From an uncultured Rhodopila sp. (lineage in GTDB: Bacteria; Pseudomonadota; Alphaproteobacteria; Acetobacterales; Acetobacteraceae): 64,000 nucleotides of DNA. Both the position numbers and the translations under genes were made by a program. Shown one piece after another: positions 27,476-35,903 of this stretch (position 1 is the first letter of the stretch; each line of letters starts with the position of its first letter). Under the pieces are notes generated by a model. That model saw only the letters and a program-made list of their open reading frames with translations, was not told the origin of the DNA and ran no database searches. The DNA lies in NCBI GenBank assembly GCA_903851415.1, contig CAINOE010000155.1, forward strand, positions 58,749 through 122,748. Reading direction: 5' to 3'.

Positions 27476-28124
27476 GTGGCTGAAACCCCGCCGCTCGGTG
27501 AAAAAACGGTCAGCGCGCTGTTCGCACTGCTGCACGACTTCTATCGGCAGGAGCTCGGGGCGGAGGAAGACGTTCACCGGACCTTGCCGTTCTTTGCCAC
27601 GGCATTGGGGCTGATCGTCGCCTCGCTCAACTATTCGGCCACGCAGTTGCCGTCCTGGAGTGCGGTTCTCAAATCCTGCAGCCGGGAGCAAGCCGGCAGC
27701 TTTCGGCTGGCCCGTCGTCCCGTGCGCCTGGCCGGTCTTCCTCGCCGGGCTGTTTCTGGTTTTCGTGATGATCCTGAGCGGCGCCGTCCCGGCTTATCTC
27801 GGATTGGCGACCAGGAAGCGCGAGTATCTGCGTGCCGGACCGGAACCGGTGACTCTCGAACGCATGCGTGAGCTCCATATCTATCACGCCCGCACGGCTT
27901 TGAGCGGCGACGATCTGGATACCGCGGTCACGCTCGACGTGCGGGCGCAATTGCTTGACACCTTCGCGGAGGTCGTTTCGGCAAACCGGGACATCACGTT
28001 GCAGCGGTATCGCCATCGCGCCCGAGCCGTGCTATGTCTGCTGTTGAGTTTGTTGTTCGCGCTGCTCGCCACCATACTGATCATTGTGACCGTAAAGTTC
28101 GGCCTTATAGAGGCGCTGCCATGA
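27476..28124 (+). pseudogene. three-helix membrane protein, reading frame broken near 27660-27715
   Basis: The first part, from the GTG at 27476 (ribosome binding site AAAGGA), encodes a helical domain and membrane segment FFATALGLIVASLNYSATQL, then loses sense. In a different frame the sequence resumes with VFLAGLFLVFVMILSGAVPA, a soluble stretch (RMRELHIYHARTAL) and a last membrane segment CLLLSLLFALLATILIIV, ending at 28124. Together they would make one protein of about 210 residues. The shift lies between about 27660 and 27715. It may be a real mutation, a sequencing error or programmed frameshifting. No family was recognised. It overlaps the next start by ATGA. Confidence 0.55.
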
Positions 28125-28273
28125 CAACCGCACCTTCGCAAGCCCAAACCGCGGCTTCCTCCACGGCGGCGTCCACGCGCATCAAGCCGCCTGTGCCGTC
28201 ATCGAAACCGAGCGGTAATATGACCTACACGGTTCAGAAGGGCGCTGGCTCTCTGCCGTTCCTCAAGAAGTAG
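28121..28273 (+). CDS. 50-residue hypothetical protein coupled to the membrane protein
   Basis: Starts at the ATG overlapping the membrane protein stop (ATGA) and reads MTTAPSQAQTAASSTAAS, a disordered Ala/Ser/Thr/Pro-rich part, then MTYTVQKGAGSLPFLKK at the C-terminus. The tight overlap supports translation. No domain or homolog is recognised. Together with the SNF2 gene and the membrane protein it forms a three-gene set. Confidence 0.55.
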   Translation: MTTAPSQAQTAASSTAASTRIKPPVPSSKPSGNMTYTVQKGAGSLPFLKK

Positions 28274-28421
28274 CTGGCCGATGCCGCGGATGATGTTCGC
28301 ACGCTGAGCGACGCCGCGAGATAGATCGGGTTTCAGCCGGGGGCCGGAAGACCTTCGATCCGACTGGACCTCCGTCCCCACCCATGCCACCAACCCCGGC
28401 TCCGCACGGAGCCCCACTGCC

Positions 28422-29342
28422 ATGACCACAGCCGAGTCGCTGACCACCGAGGCCATCCTCGACGCCTTTGGCGCCGCTATCGTCCAACACGCCGTGCCGC
28501 GCGATGCCCTCAAGCAGGCCGTGGACCGTTGGGAAGAAGTCGGCCCCGTGCTGATCGCGATGCTTGAAGCCGCAATCGGCGCGCAGCCATCCCAACGCGA
28601 CGCCGATGTCCTGTGCTTTGGCATCTACCTGATGGCGCAGCTTCGCGACACGCGCGCCTACCGTCCCCTCTGCTCTCTCGCCGCCACCCGCGAGCGGCTC
28701 GACCCGATGATCGGCGATGGGATCACCGAGGACTTCGGCGTTATCCTCGCCCGAGTCTACGACGGCGATCAGGCGCCGCTGCGAGCCCTGGTCGAGTCCG
28801 AGGATGTGGACGAGTTCGTTCGCGACGCCGCCCTCGGCGCCGTTGTCGTGCTGACCGCCTCCGGACGCATCGGCCGGGACGAGACGGCGGCCTGGTTACG
28901 CCGCCTGCATGCGATCCTTCAGCCGCAGGAGCAGAACTGGGTTTGGGTGGGTTGGCAACAAGCCATCGCACTGCTTTGCCTCGACGATCTCGTGCCGCTG
29001 GTCGAGGACGCCTTTGCGCGCGGCTGGATCGGCGATGGGTTGATGAGCCTTAAGCATTTCCAGGAGGATTTGAGCAAGGCGCGGCAGGCAGCCGAACCGG
29101 CCTCGGTGTTCAATTCGACGGTCCGGGATGATGGCCGCTTCGAGGACGTCGCGACGCTGATGGCCGATTGGATGTGCTTTCAACCGGAGCGGCCGCGGCC
29201 CCCTGCACGCCCGGCGGCCCCGGTTTCCTACCGGGAAGCCCAGACCGTCCGCAATCCCTATCGCGGCGTAGGCCGCAACGATCCCTGTCCCTGCGGCAGC
29301 GGCAAGAAGTTCAAGAAATGCTGCCTGAACAAGGTCGCGTAG
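28422..29342 (+). CDS. DUF1186 domain protein with C-terminal SEC-C zinc motif
   Basis: A 306-residue protein. The first 240 residues are helical and match the DUF1186 type (LLVESEDVDEFVRDAAL-like HEAT pattern). The last 22 residues, NDPCPCGSGKKFKKCC, are a SEC-C metal-binding motif as in SecA and many quality-control proteins. The function of the family is not known. It follows the SNF2 set by 148 bases that hold no gene. Confidence 0.83.
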   Translation: MTTAESLTTEAILDAFGAAIVQHAVPRDALKQAVDRWEEVGPVLIAMLEAAIGAQPSQRDADVLCFGIYLMAQLRDTRAYRPLCSLAATRERLDPMIGDGITEDFGVILARVYDGDQAPLRALVESEDVDEFVRDAALGAVVVLTASGRIGRDETAAWLRRLHAILQPQEQNWVWVGWQQAIALLCLDDLVPLVEDAFARGWIGDGLMSLKHFQEDLSKARQAAEPASVFNSTVRDDGRFEDVATLMADWMCFQPERPRPPARPAAPVSYREAQTVRNPYRGVGRNDPCPCGSGKKFKKCCLNKVA

Positions 29343-29352
29343 CAGCGCCGCG

Positions 29353-30027
29353 CTACCCCCTAAGCCGCACCCGCTCCGCGATGTTGAACGACGCGTCCGG
29401 ACCCACCTGGGTGAAGATGCACAGATCGGCGACTCGCCGCGGCACTTCCAGCACCGGGGCAAAATACGCCTCGGCCGCCGGCAGGAAGACCTCCTTCTCC
29501 GGGTCCGACAGGCGGCGGGTCAGCGTCATGTGGAAGAACCAGGTCCCGAACACGTAAGGGTAGCCCCAGCGCGCCAGCATCGCCTCCTGCTCCGGCGTCA
29601 ACTGCGCCCCGCGGCGCGCAGCCAGTTCCGCCTCGGACGGCGGCGCGCGGAACGCGTCGAGCTGTTCGACACAGGCATCGGCCAGCGCCTGCAACGCCGG
29701 GCACGGCTCGGTTTCGCGCAGGGCCAGGAAGCCCCGCAGGTCGTGCACCGCCAGCCGAGGCAGGTCGAACGGCGCGATCCCGGCGGCCAGCGCCCGGACG
29801 GCGGTCATCAGCTCCACCCAACTGCGCCCCTCCGCCAGCCGCATCGGCGGCTTCAAGGTCGCGTGGAAGCCGTAGCGACGGGGTTCGGCGGTCACTTCCT
29901 CGATGCCGAACAGCGCCGGCTGCACCATCGGCGCGCCGGTCACCGGGTCACGTCCCAGCCAATGGCCCGCGAGCTCGGTCAGCGGGTCATCCGCCGGCGG
30001 CGCGTAATAGATCGCCACCCGCGCCAT
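29353..30027 (-). CDS. DUF1045 protein, 2H phosphoesterase fold, phn-linked
   Basis: A 224-residue protein of the DUF1045 group found with phosphonate genes. Two H-x-T motifs are visible, YGFHATLKPP and WFFHMTLTRR, the paired catalytic signature of the 2H phosphoesterase superfamily, whose members open cyclic phosphodiesters. C-P lyase yields a ribose cyclic phosphate normally opened by PhnP. No phnP is present here, so this gene may supply that step (inference). It starts 1 base after the phnM stop, last in the phn operon. Confidence 0.82.
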   Translation of the reverse strand: MARVAIYYAPPADDPLTELAGHWLGRDPVTGAPMVQPALFGIEEVTAEPRRYGFHATLKPPMRLAEGRSWVELMTAVRALAAGIAPFDLPRLAVHDLRGFLALRETEPCPALQALADACVEQLDAFRAPPSEAELAARRGAQLTPEQEAMLARWGYPYVFGTWFFHMTLTRRLSDPEKEVFLPAAEAYFAPVLEVPRRVADLCIFTQVGPDASFNIAERVRLRG

Positions 30028-30028
30028 G

Positions 30029-31171
30029 TCAGATCACCCGCTCCCCGCTGCGCCAGACCTGCCGCACAATCGGCAAGGACCCGTGCAGCCGCACGCGCAC
30101 CACATCGGCGCGCAGCCCGGGCTCGAGCCGCCCGCGGTCGGGCAAGCCGGACATGCGGGCGGGATGGTCGGAGATCATCGCCACGGCCGCCGGCAGGGTG
30201 ATCCGCTCCTCCCGCGCGCATTGAAACGCCGCCTCGATCAGGCTGGGCGGCACATAGTCGGAGGCGAATGCATCCACCGCCCCGGCGCGAACCAGGTCCA
30301 TCGCCGAGACGTTGCCGGAATGCGAGCCGCCGCGGACGATATTGGGCGCGCCCGCGATCACCTGGATGCCCGCCCGCTTGGCCGCCAGGGCCGCCTCCAT
30401 CGTCACCGGAAATTCGCTGATGCTGATCCCGTCGGCGGCGTTTTCGGCGATTTCCTCCTCGGTCCGGTCGTCGTGGCTGGCCAGGACGATCGAGGTGCCG
30501 CGGACGCGGTCCAGCAACGCCCTCCGGTTCGGGTCGCGCCAACGGGTGCGATGGGCCTGCATTTCCAGGATCCTGCGGTCGATCGTGGCTTCGTCGAGGC
30601 CGCCCTCCCGCCGGCGCAGCTTCCGGTAGAAGTCGATATCCGCGTACTGCCCCACGCCGGGGCTGTGGTCCATCAGGCTGATCATGCGGACCAGCGGATG
30701 GTCTGCTACCGGGTCGAGCAGGTCCAGCATGTCCATTGCCGGCACCTCGCAGCGCAGATGCAGGAAGTGATCCGCCTTCAGCAGCCCCGCCTCGGTCAGC
30801 GCATCCACATCGGCGACGCCGTCGCGGAAGGTCTGGATGCGCTCCTGGTCGAAGCCGAGGTCGCCGAGGCAGAGCGCGTCCAGCACGGTGGTGACGCCGG
30901 CCGCGGCGCATTGCGCATCATGCGCCACCATGGCCGAGCGGGACGGCCAGCGCGCCAGGGCGCGCGGCTGAACCTGGCGTTCCAGGTTGTCGGTATGCAC
31001 ATCGACCGCACCCGGGATCAGGTAGTCGCCGCCGCAGTCCAGGGCGCCCGGCAGGTGCGATCGTCCCGGCTGCACGTCGGCGATCGCCTGGCCGCGCACC
31101 ACGACCGTGCCATGCAGCGTTTCATCGGGCAGGACCAGGATCGCGTTGGTGAGTATCGTCTCCGGCGTCAT
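30029..31171 (-). CDS. phnM: ribose 1-methylphosphonate triphosphate diphosphohydrolase, operon copy
   Basis: A 380-residue amidohydrolase that removes pyrophosphate from the C-P lyase pathway intermediate. Metal ligands are seen in GAVDVHTDNLERQ, ASHDDRTEEEI and FASDYVPPSL. The ATG overlaps the phnL stop. A second phnM of 382 residues lies at 37218, divergent, and is clearly different in sequence. This copy has the typical PhnM form with VDVHTDNLE. Confidence 0.93.
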   Translation of the reverse strand: MTPETILTNAILVLPDETLHGTVVVRGQAIADVQPGRSHLPGALDCGGDYLIPGAVDVHTDNLERQVQPRALARWPSRSAMVAHDAQCAAAGVTTVLDALCLGDLGFDQERIQTFRDGVADVDALTEAGLLKADHFLHLRCEVPAMDMLDLLDPVADHPLVRMISLMDHSPGVGQYADIDFYRKLRRREGGLDEATIDRRILEMQAHRTRWRDPNRRALLDRVRGTSIVLASHDDRTEEEIAENAADGISISEFPVTMEAALAAKRAGIQVIAGAPNIVRGGSHSGNVSAMDLVRAGAVDAFASDYVPPSLIEAAFQCAREERITLPAAVAMISDHPARMSGLPDRGRLEPGLRADVVRVRLHGSLPIVRQVWRSGERVI

Positions 31172-31866
31172 GCAGCATCCCGGTAAGGTGTCATTCCAAA
31201 AAGCCGATCGGCTATGGCGTCGCGGACGTCGGAGTCGTGGCAGATGGCCACGATGGCGGCGCCGCGCGCTTTAGCGTCCCGGATCATTCGTATCACGACC
31301 TTACGGTTGTCCGCATCCAAAGAAGCTGTGGGCTCGTCCAGCAGCAATATCGGCTGAGCGGCGATGAAGCCGCGCGCGAGGTTGACCCGCTGCTGCTCGC
31401 CGCCGGAGAACGTGGCCGGCGGGATGGCATGCAACCGCGTGGGAATGGCAAGCTCGAGCAGCAGCGAGCGCGCCCGTTCTGCCGCCGCCGCGGCATCCGC
31501 GCCGCGGGACAGCAGCACCTCCGCCACCACATCCAGCGCGGCGACGCGCGGGACCACGCGCAGGAACTGGCTGACATAGCCGAGCGTCTCATGCCGCACC
31601 GACAGAATGGTGCGCGGTTCGGCGGTGGCGATATCGACCATGGCGCCGCGGTGCCGCACCATGATGGCGCCCCCGTCGGCGCGGTAGTTGCCGAACAGGC
31701 TGCGCAGCAAGGTGGACTTGCCGGCGCCGGACGGTCCCGACAGCACCAGGCACTCGCCGGCCCGGACCTCGAGATCGACCCCGGACAGCACGGGCATTTG
31801 CAGCCCGCCGCGCAGGTGCAGGGTGAAGCTTTTTGCCAGGCCGGACGTGCGCAGCATGACGGTCAT
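31168..31866 (-). CDS. phnL: C-P lyase complex ABC-type ATPase PhnL
   Basis: A 232-residue ABC ATPase with Walker A GPSGAGKST, signature FSGGEQQRVNLARG and Walker B ILLLDEPTASLD. The layout, starting MLRTSGLAKSFTLHLRGG, is that of PhnL rather than a transporter subunit. It acts with PhnK at the C-P lyase core complex. It is separated from phnK by an unusual 374-base gap and coupled to phnM downstream. Confidence 0.93.
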   Translation of the reverse strand: MTVMLRTSGLAKSFTLHLRGGLQMPVLSGVDLEVRAGECLVLSGPSGAGKSTLLRSLFGNYRADGGAIMVRHRGAMVDIATAEPRTILSVRHETLGYVSQFLRVVPRVAALDVVAEVLLSRGADAAAAAERARSLLLELAIPTRLHAIPPATFSGGEQQRVNLARGFIAAQPILLLDEPTASLDADNRKVVIRMIRDAKARGAAIVAICHDSDVRDAIADRLFGMTPYRDAA

Positions 31867-32240
31867 GAAAAACGCATCCTATTAACCAATGAGTCACCTT
31901 TTTGGTGTCTCGTCGGGCAGTCGAAGCAAAGACTTAAACGCAGATGTGCTTTCGCAGCCGCCTGATGAGTTCCGAAGAACGAAACCGCGTCACCGCGGTC
32001 GCGGCCTGGCCTGGTGGAAACGGAGCATGGTGCCCTGTTGCCGGGACAACGCTGCCATCGAAGAGAAAATGTGACGTTAAATGTCATGTTGATCATCCGG
32101 TGGGGGAAGAATTGGATCGAGCTCAAAATCAAGATCCGCTTCTGACCTGCACCGGGGCCCGGAGGGCGTTCGACCGCCTTCCGGGACTCGGTCTAACACA
32201 CCCCACCCAACCACCGCAAGTCCTTGTTCTAGCTGCATAC
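31867..32240. other. 374-bp gap inside the phn operon
   Basis: No credible gene was found between phnK and phnL. It holds a strong hairpin at 32158-32185, just after phnK, and the upstream sequence for phnL. Such a gap is long for this operon, whose other genes overlap, and may carry a separate promoter for phnL-phnM-DUF1045. Confidence 0.5.
32158..32185 (-). terminator. GC-rich hairpin after phnK
   Basis: CCCGGAGGGCG and CGCCTTCCGGG form an 11-base stem with one wobble and a 6-base loop, about 55 bases after the phnK stop. No T-tract follows on the reverse strand, so it may dampen or process the transcript rather than end it. Confidence 0.4.
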
Positions 32241-33035
32241 TCATGCATTCAGCACTGAACTGACGAGCAACTGCGTGTAGGGGTGCCGCGGGTCGTCCAG
32301 CACCTGATCGGTCAATCCGGTTTCGACGATCCGCCCGCGCTGCATCACCGCGATGCGGTGCGCCAGCAGCCGGGCCACCGCGATATCGTGAGTCACCAGC
32401 ACCACCGCGATCCGCAGCCGCACCACCAGCGAGCGGATCAGATCAAGCAATCGTGCCTGCACAGAAACATCCAGTCCGCCCGTCGGCTCATCCATGAACA
32501 CCAGCCGAGGATGCGTCACCAGGGTGCGGGCGATTTGCAGCCGTTGCAGCATCCCGCCCGAGAACGTGCGCGGCAGATCATCCAGCCGATCGGCGTCGAT
32601 CTCGACCTGGGCGAGCCAGTCGAGGGCGGTGGCGCGGATGTCGCCGTAATGCCGCGCCCCGCGCGCCATCAAACGCTCCCCCACATTGCCGCCGGCGCTG
32701 ACGTTCATACGAAGGTTCTGCCGCGGGTCCTGGTGCACGAACCCCCAGTCCGAGCGATGCAGGGTGCGCAACGCCGCGCCCGGCATCGCATGCACGTCGA
32801 TCAGGCGCTCGTCGGGGTCGCGATACCAGACCACGCCGCTGTCGGGTGCGAGCCGGCCGGACAGCACATTCAGCAGGGTGGTCTTGCCGGAACCTGATTC
32901 GCCGACGATTGCCAACATCTCGCCCGGCCAGAGATCGACGTCCACCTCGGCGAGGGCCGGGATGGCGCCGAATGACAGGTTCAAGCCGCGGCCGGAGAGC
33001 AGCGTTGGGTCGGGCTTCGGGCCAGCGTTGGTCAT
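32241..33035 (-). CDS. phnK: C-P lyase complex ABC-type ATPase PhnK
   Basis: A 264-residue ABC ATPase with Walker A GESGSGKTT, signature TFSGGMLQRLQIAR and Walker B LVFMDEPTGGLD, close to E. coli PhnK (DVDLWPGEMLAIVGES). PhnK docks on the PhnJ subunits of the C-P lyase core. The start at 33035 gives the family's usual N-terminus; a Met 15 codons upstream is also possible, and neither has a strong ribosome binding site. A repeat-bearing gap separates it from phnJ. Confidence 0.92.
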   Translation of the reverse strand: MTNAGPKPDPTLLSGRGLNLSFGAIPALAEVDVDLWPGEMLAIVGESGSGKTTLLNVLSGRLAPDSGVVWYRDPDERLIDVHAMPGAALRTLHRSDWGFVHQDPRQNLRMNVSAGGNVGERLMARGARHYGDIRATALDWLAQVEIDADRLDDLPRTFSGGMLQRLQIARTLVTHPRLVFMDEPTGGLDVSVQARLLDLIRSLVVRLRIAVVLVTHDIAVARLLAHRIAVMQRGRIVETGLTDQVLDDPRHPYTQLLVSSVLNA

Positions 33036-33102
33036 GCCGGCCGCCGATCGCTGCAAAGGGAGGGCGACCGTCCGGGACATTGGGGTATTTGCCACCGCTT
33101 GG

Positions 33103-33139
33103 TTAACACAGAGGAAGAAACGAGGGCCACAGAGGACAC
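33103..33139 (+). repeat. left arm of 37-bp perfect inverted repeat
   Basis: Begins TTAACACAGAGGAAGAAACG and ends CACAGAGGACAC, so CACAGAGGA also occurs twice inside the arm. The exact reverse complement is at 33276-33312. Such CACAGAGGA-rich arms resemble dispersed palindromic repeats seen in many bacteria. Confidence 0.9.
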
Positions 33140-33275
33140 AGAGAGACCGAAAGGTATCATCTGCCGGGGCCTGCAACAAACGCCGGGCCCGAAAGGACGC
33201 CGCATGCGGCACAGCCATGCAGACGCTGTGCGTCGATCATACCACGGAACGCGAAGCGCGATACCTGCCTTCTCC

Positions 33276-33312
33276 GTGTCCTCTGTGGCCCTCGTTTCTT
33301 CCTCTGTGTTAA
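33276..33312 (-). repeat. right arm of 37-bp perfect inverted repeat
   Basis: Exact reverse complement of 33103-33139, starting GTGTCCTCTGTGGCCCTCG. Transcribed together, the arms would fold into a long stable hairpin upstream of phnK. Confidence 0.9.
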
Positions 33313-33390
33313 AATACTTGCCGAAGAACGGACCCCAACGGCCCCTCACGAAGCGCACCAACACCCGGCTCTGCAACAAAGCGGCGCCGC

Positions 33391-34257
33391 TCATTCCGCC
33401 GCCTCCCGCAACGCGTCCGCCCCGACATGCCCCGCCGCACGCCGATCGGCGCAATGATCCGTATCGGAACACACGAACAGCCTCCCGCCGCGATCGTCCG
33501 TCACCACCTCATCCAGGAACGCATCCGTCGCGCCGCACAACCCGCACGGCTGCGCCGCGTTGATCGCCCGGAACGGGTGATCGTCGAAATCCAGCGATCG
33601 CACCCGGGTCCAGGGCGGGATCGCGTAAATCCGCTTCTCCCGCCCGGCGCCGAACAACTGCAACGCCGGCATCATGTCCAGCTTCGGATTGTCGAACGCC
33701 GGGATCGGACTGGGAGACATCAGGTAGCGCTCGTTCACCATGACGGGATAGTCGTAGGCGATGGATATTTGGCCGTAACGGGCGATGTCCTCGTACAGCT
33801 TCACATGCATCAGCCCGTAATCCGCCAGGCCGTGCATCCGCGTCGTCTCCACCCGGCTCGGCTCCAGCCGCCACAGCGGCTCCGGCTGCGGCACCTGGTA
33901 GACGATGATCTGGTCCTCGCGCAGGCTTTTCTCGGGAATGCGGTGCCGCGTCTGGATCACCGTCGCCTCCGCCGTTGCCGTGGTGGTCCGCACCCCGGCG
34001 GTGCGGCCGAAGAAGCGGCGGATCGACACCGCGTTCGTCGTGTCGTCGGCCCCCTGGTCGATCACTTTCAGCACATCATCCGGCCCCAGGATCGAGGCCG
34101 TCACCTGGATCCCGCCGGTGCCCCAGCCATACGGCAGCGGCATCTCGCGTGAGCCGAACGGCACCTGGTGACCGGGGATCGCCACCGCCCTGAGCAGCGC
34201 GCGGCGGATCATCCGCTTCGTCTGCTCGTCCAGATAGGCGAAGTTGTAGCCTTTCAT
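33391..34257 (-). CDS. phnJ: C-P lyase PhnJ (alpha-D-ribose 1-methylphosphonate 5-phosphate C-P lyase)
   Basis: A 288-residue radical SAM-type enzyme that breaks the carbon-phosphorus bond. The four conserved cysteines of E. coli PhnJ (241, 244, 266, 272) are present as PCGLC and FVCSDTDHC with the same spacing. The start YNFAYLDEQTKRMIRRALL is typical. The ATG overlaps the phnI stop. It forms the core complex with PhnG, PhnH and PhnI. Confidence 0.96.
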   Translation of the reverse strand: MKGYNFAYLDEQTKRMIRRALLRAVAIPGHQVPFGSREMPLPYGWGTGGIQVTASILGPDDVLKVIDQGADDTTNAVSIRRFFGRTAGVRTTTATAEATVIQTRHRIPEKSLREDQIIVYQVPQPEPLWRLEPSRVETTRMHGLADYGLMHVKLYEDIARYGQISIAYDYPVMVNERYLMSPSPIPAFDNPKLDMMPALQLFGAGREKRIYAIPPWTRVRSLDFDDHPFRAINAAQPCGLCGATDAFLDEVVTDDRGGRLFVCSDTDHCADRRAAGHVGADALREAAE

Positions 34258-35318
34258 GCCGCCGCCTCCGCCCGCATGCGCCGCAGGTTCTGCAGTTCGC
34301 TCTGAAAATCCACGTAGTGCGGCAGCTTCAGATGCTCAACGAAGCCGGTCGCCTCGATGTTGTCGGCGTGGGACAGCACGAACTCGACATCCTGCGCCGG
34401 AGCGGTCACGTCCTCGCCCAGTTCCGCCGCCCGCATGGCGCGATCGACCAAAGCCATCGCCATCGCCTTGCGCTCGCCGAAGCCGAACACCAGCCCGTAG
34501 CCGCGGGTGAACTGCGGCGGCACCGTCTTCGATCCCTTGAAGTGGGTGACCATCTGGCATTCGGTCAGCACCAGGTCGCCGATATCGATGGCGAATCCGA
34601 GTTCCTCCGGCTCGATCTCGACGGACACCTCGCCCATGCGAATCTCGCCGGCGAACGGATGCGAGGCGCCGTAACCGCGCTGGGTCGAGTAGCCCATGCC
34701 GAGCAGGAAGCCCTCATCGCCGCGCGCCAGCGCCTGGAGCCTTACATCGCGCTCCGCCGGGAAGGACAGCGGGTCTCGCGTGAGGTCGCCCGGCTCGCGA
34801 TCGGATGCTGCGTCCGCCTCAAGCAATCCCTCTTGCCCGAGGATGTCGGGGACCCGCGGCATTGCCGTCGCATCCGGTGCTGCGGCGGGAGCGGCGGGTA
34901 GTGCATCATCCTCCAGCAGCCCGAAATCCAGCAGGCGATGGGTATAATCGTACGTCGGCCCGAGCACCTGGCCGCCGGGTAGATCTTTGAAAATCGCGGA
35001 GATCCGCCGCTCGATGTGCATCGCGGCGGTTTCCATCGGCTTCGAGTGGGCGAAGCGGGGCAGCGTGGTGCGGTAGGCGCGCAACAGGAACGCGGCCTCG
35101 ATCAGGTCGCCCTGCGCTTGCTTGATCGCCAGCGCCGCCAATTGCCGATCATAGAGGGATCCCTCGGCCATGACGCGGTCAACGGAGCGGCCGAGCTGGT
35201 CCTGAATTTGCGCAACGGACAGCGCGGGCGTGGAAGTGTCGCCGCGGCGCTCCTCGCCCAGCCAGGCGTGGGCGGCGTCGATCGCCTGTTCGCCGCCCTT
35301 GACCGCTACATAAGCCAT
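34254..35318 (-). CDS. phnI: C-P lyase core subunit PhnI
   Basis: A 354-residue PhnI. With PhnGHL it transfers the phosphonate onto ATP ribose, releasing adenine. Conserved stretches are MAYVAVKGGEQAIDAAHAW, ALAIKQAQGDLIEAAFLLR, GYSTQRGYGASHPFAGEIR and FVEHLKLPHYVDFQSELQ. A low-complexity Ala-rich insertion (DDALPAAPAAAPDATAM) near residue 140 is a local oddity. It begins 3 bases after the phnH stop. Confidence 0.96.
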   Translation of the reverse strand: MAYVAVKGGEQAIDAAHAWLGEERRGDTSTPALSVAQIQDQLGRSVDRVMAEGSLYDRQLAALAIKQAQGDLIEAAFLLRAYRTTLPRFAHSKPMETAAMHIERRISAIFKDLPGGQVLGPTYDYTHRLLDFGLLEDDALPAAPAAAPDATAMPRVPDILGQEGLLEADAASDREPGDLTRDPLSFPAERDVRLQALARGDEGFLLGMGYSTQRGYGASHPFAGEIRMGEVSVEIEPEELGFAIDIGDLVLTECQMVTHFKGSKTVPPQFTRGYGLVFGFGERKAMAMALVDRAMRAAELGEDVTAPAQDVEFVLSHADNIEATGFVEHLKLPHYVDFQSELQNLRRMRAEAAA

Positions 35319-35321
35319 GAC

Positions 35322-35903
35322 TCAGCCCTCCCGCACGGCGACGCTGCGCGGCAGGGCGGCGATTTGGCCGGCTGCACACAGGATCAGGTCGATGCCGCGG
35401 GGGAACAGCGCATGATTGCTCCGCCATATGGCGGCGAAATCCGCGGGCAGTCCGTCCACGGTCAGAATTGCCGGCTCACGCAGCCCCGGTCCTTCCAGCA
35501 GGAAGTCCTTTCCAGTCGCTAATGAGGCAACCTGCAGAATCACCGTGGCGGAGGTTTCCGGCGCCTCGTCGGTTCCAGTGGAAAGGCAACTCCAGTCCGT
35601 GACAGCCCGAGAAAGCGCCAGCGCGAATGTTGCCCGCGCCGGGTCATGAACCACCGGCGCGCCGGTATGGAACGCAATCCACGCGCGGGCCGCTTCCGCC
35701 TCCGGATCCAGCCAAAGCGGCGTTTCGTGATCCAGCAGCGTCAGCACCACCGCCGCCGCCGCATCGCACAGCGGGGCGGGCGCTTCCACTCCGCTGACGG
35801 TATGCACCCGGCCCGGCCGCGCCATGGCGTCCAGCAGGAGACGGAAGCAGGATTGCGCGCCGCCGATGGGCTCGGCGAAGCCCGGCGTCAGGGCGCTCAT
35901 CAT
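35322..35903 (-). CDS. phnH: C-P lyase core subunit PhnH
   Basis: A 193-residue PhnH. Family stretches are GFAEPIGGAQSCFRLLLDAM, ARPGRV, FLLEGPGLRE and IWRSNHALFPRGIDLILCA. PhnH binds the PhnGIJ core. The start ATGATG overlaps the phnG stop; the first ATG is used here. Confidence 0.95.
   Translation of the reverse strand: MMSALTPGFAEPIGGAQSCFRLLLDAMARPGRVHTVSGVEAPAPLCDAAAAVVLTLLDHETPLWLDPEAEAARAWIAFHTGAPVVHDPARATFALALSRAVTDWSCLSTGTDEAPETSATVILQVASLATGKDFLLEGPGLREPAILTVDGLPADFAAIWRSNHALFPRGIDLILCAAGQIAALPRSVAVREG

Larger units (their letters stand above)
33036..33390. other. 355-bp gap between phnJ and phnK, filled by an inverted-repeat element
   Basis: No gene. The gap is dominated by two exact 37-base inverted arms (33103-33139 and 33276-33312) around a 136-base spacer. 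phnI-phnJ and the other upstream genes overlap, so this looks like an insertion into an ancestral compact operon. Confidence 0.7.

Noticed and set aside
32069..32092. ATGTGACGTTAAATGTCAT as a Pho box for phnL
   Set aside because: The two half-sites do not keep the 11-base spacing of CTGTCAT repeats and it faces away from phnL.
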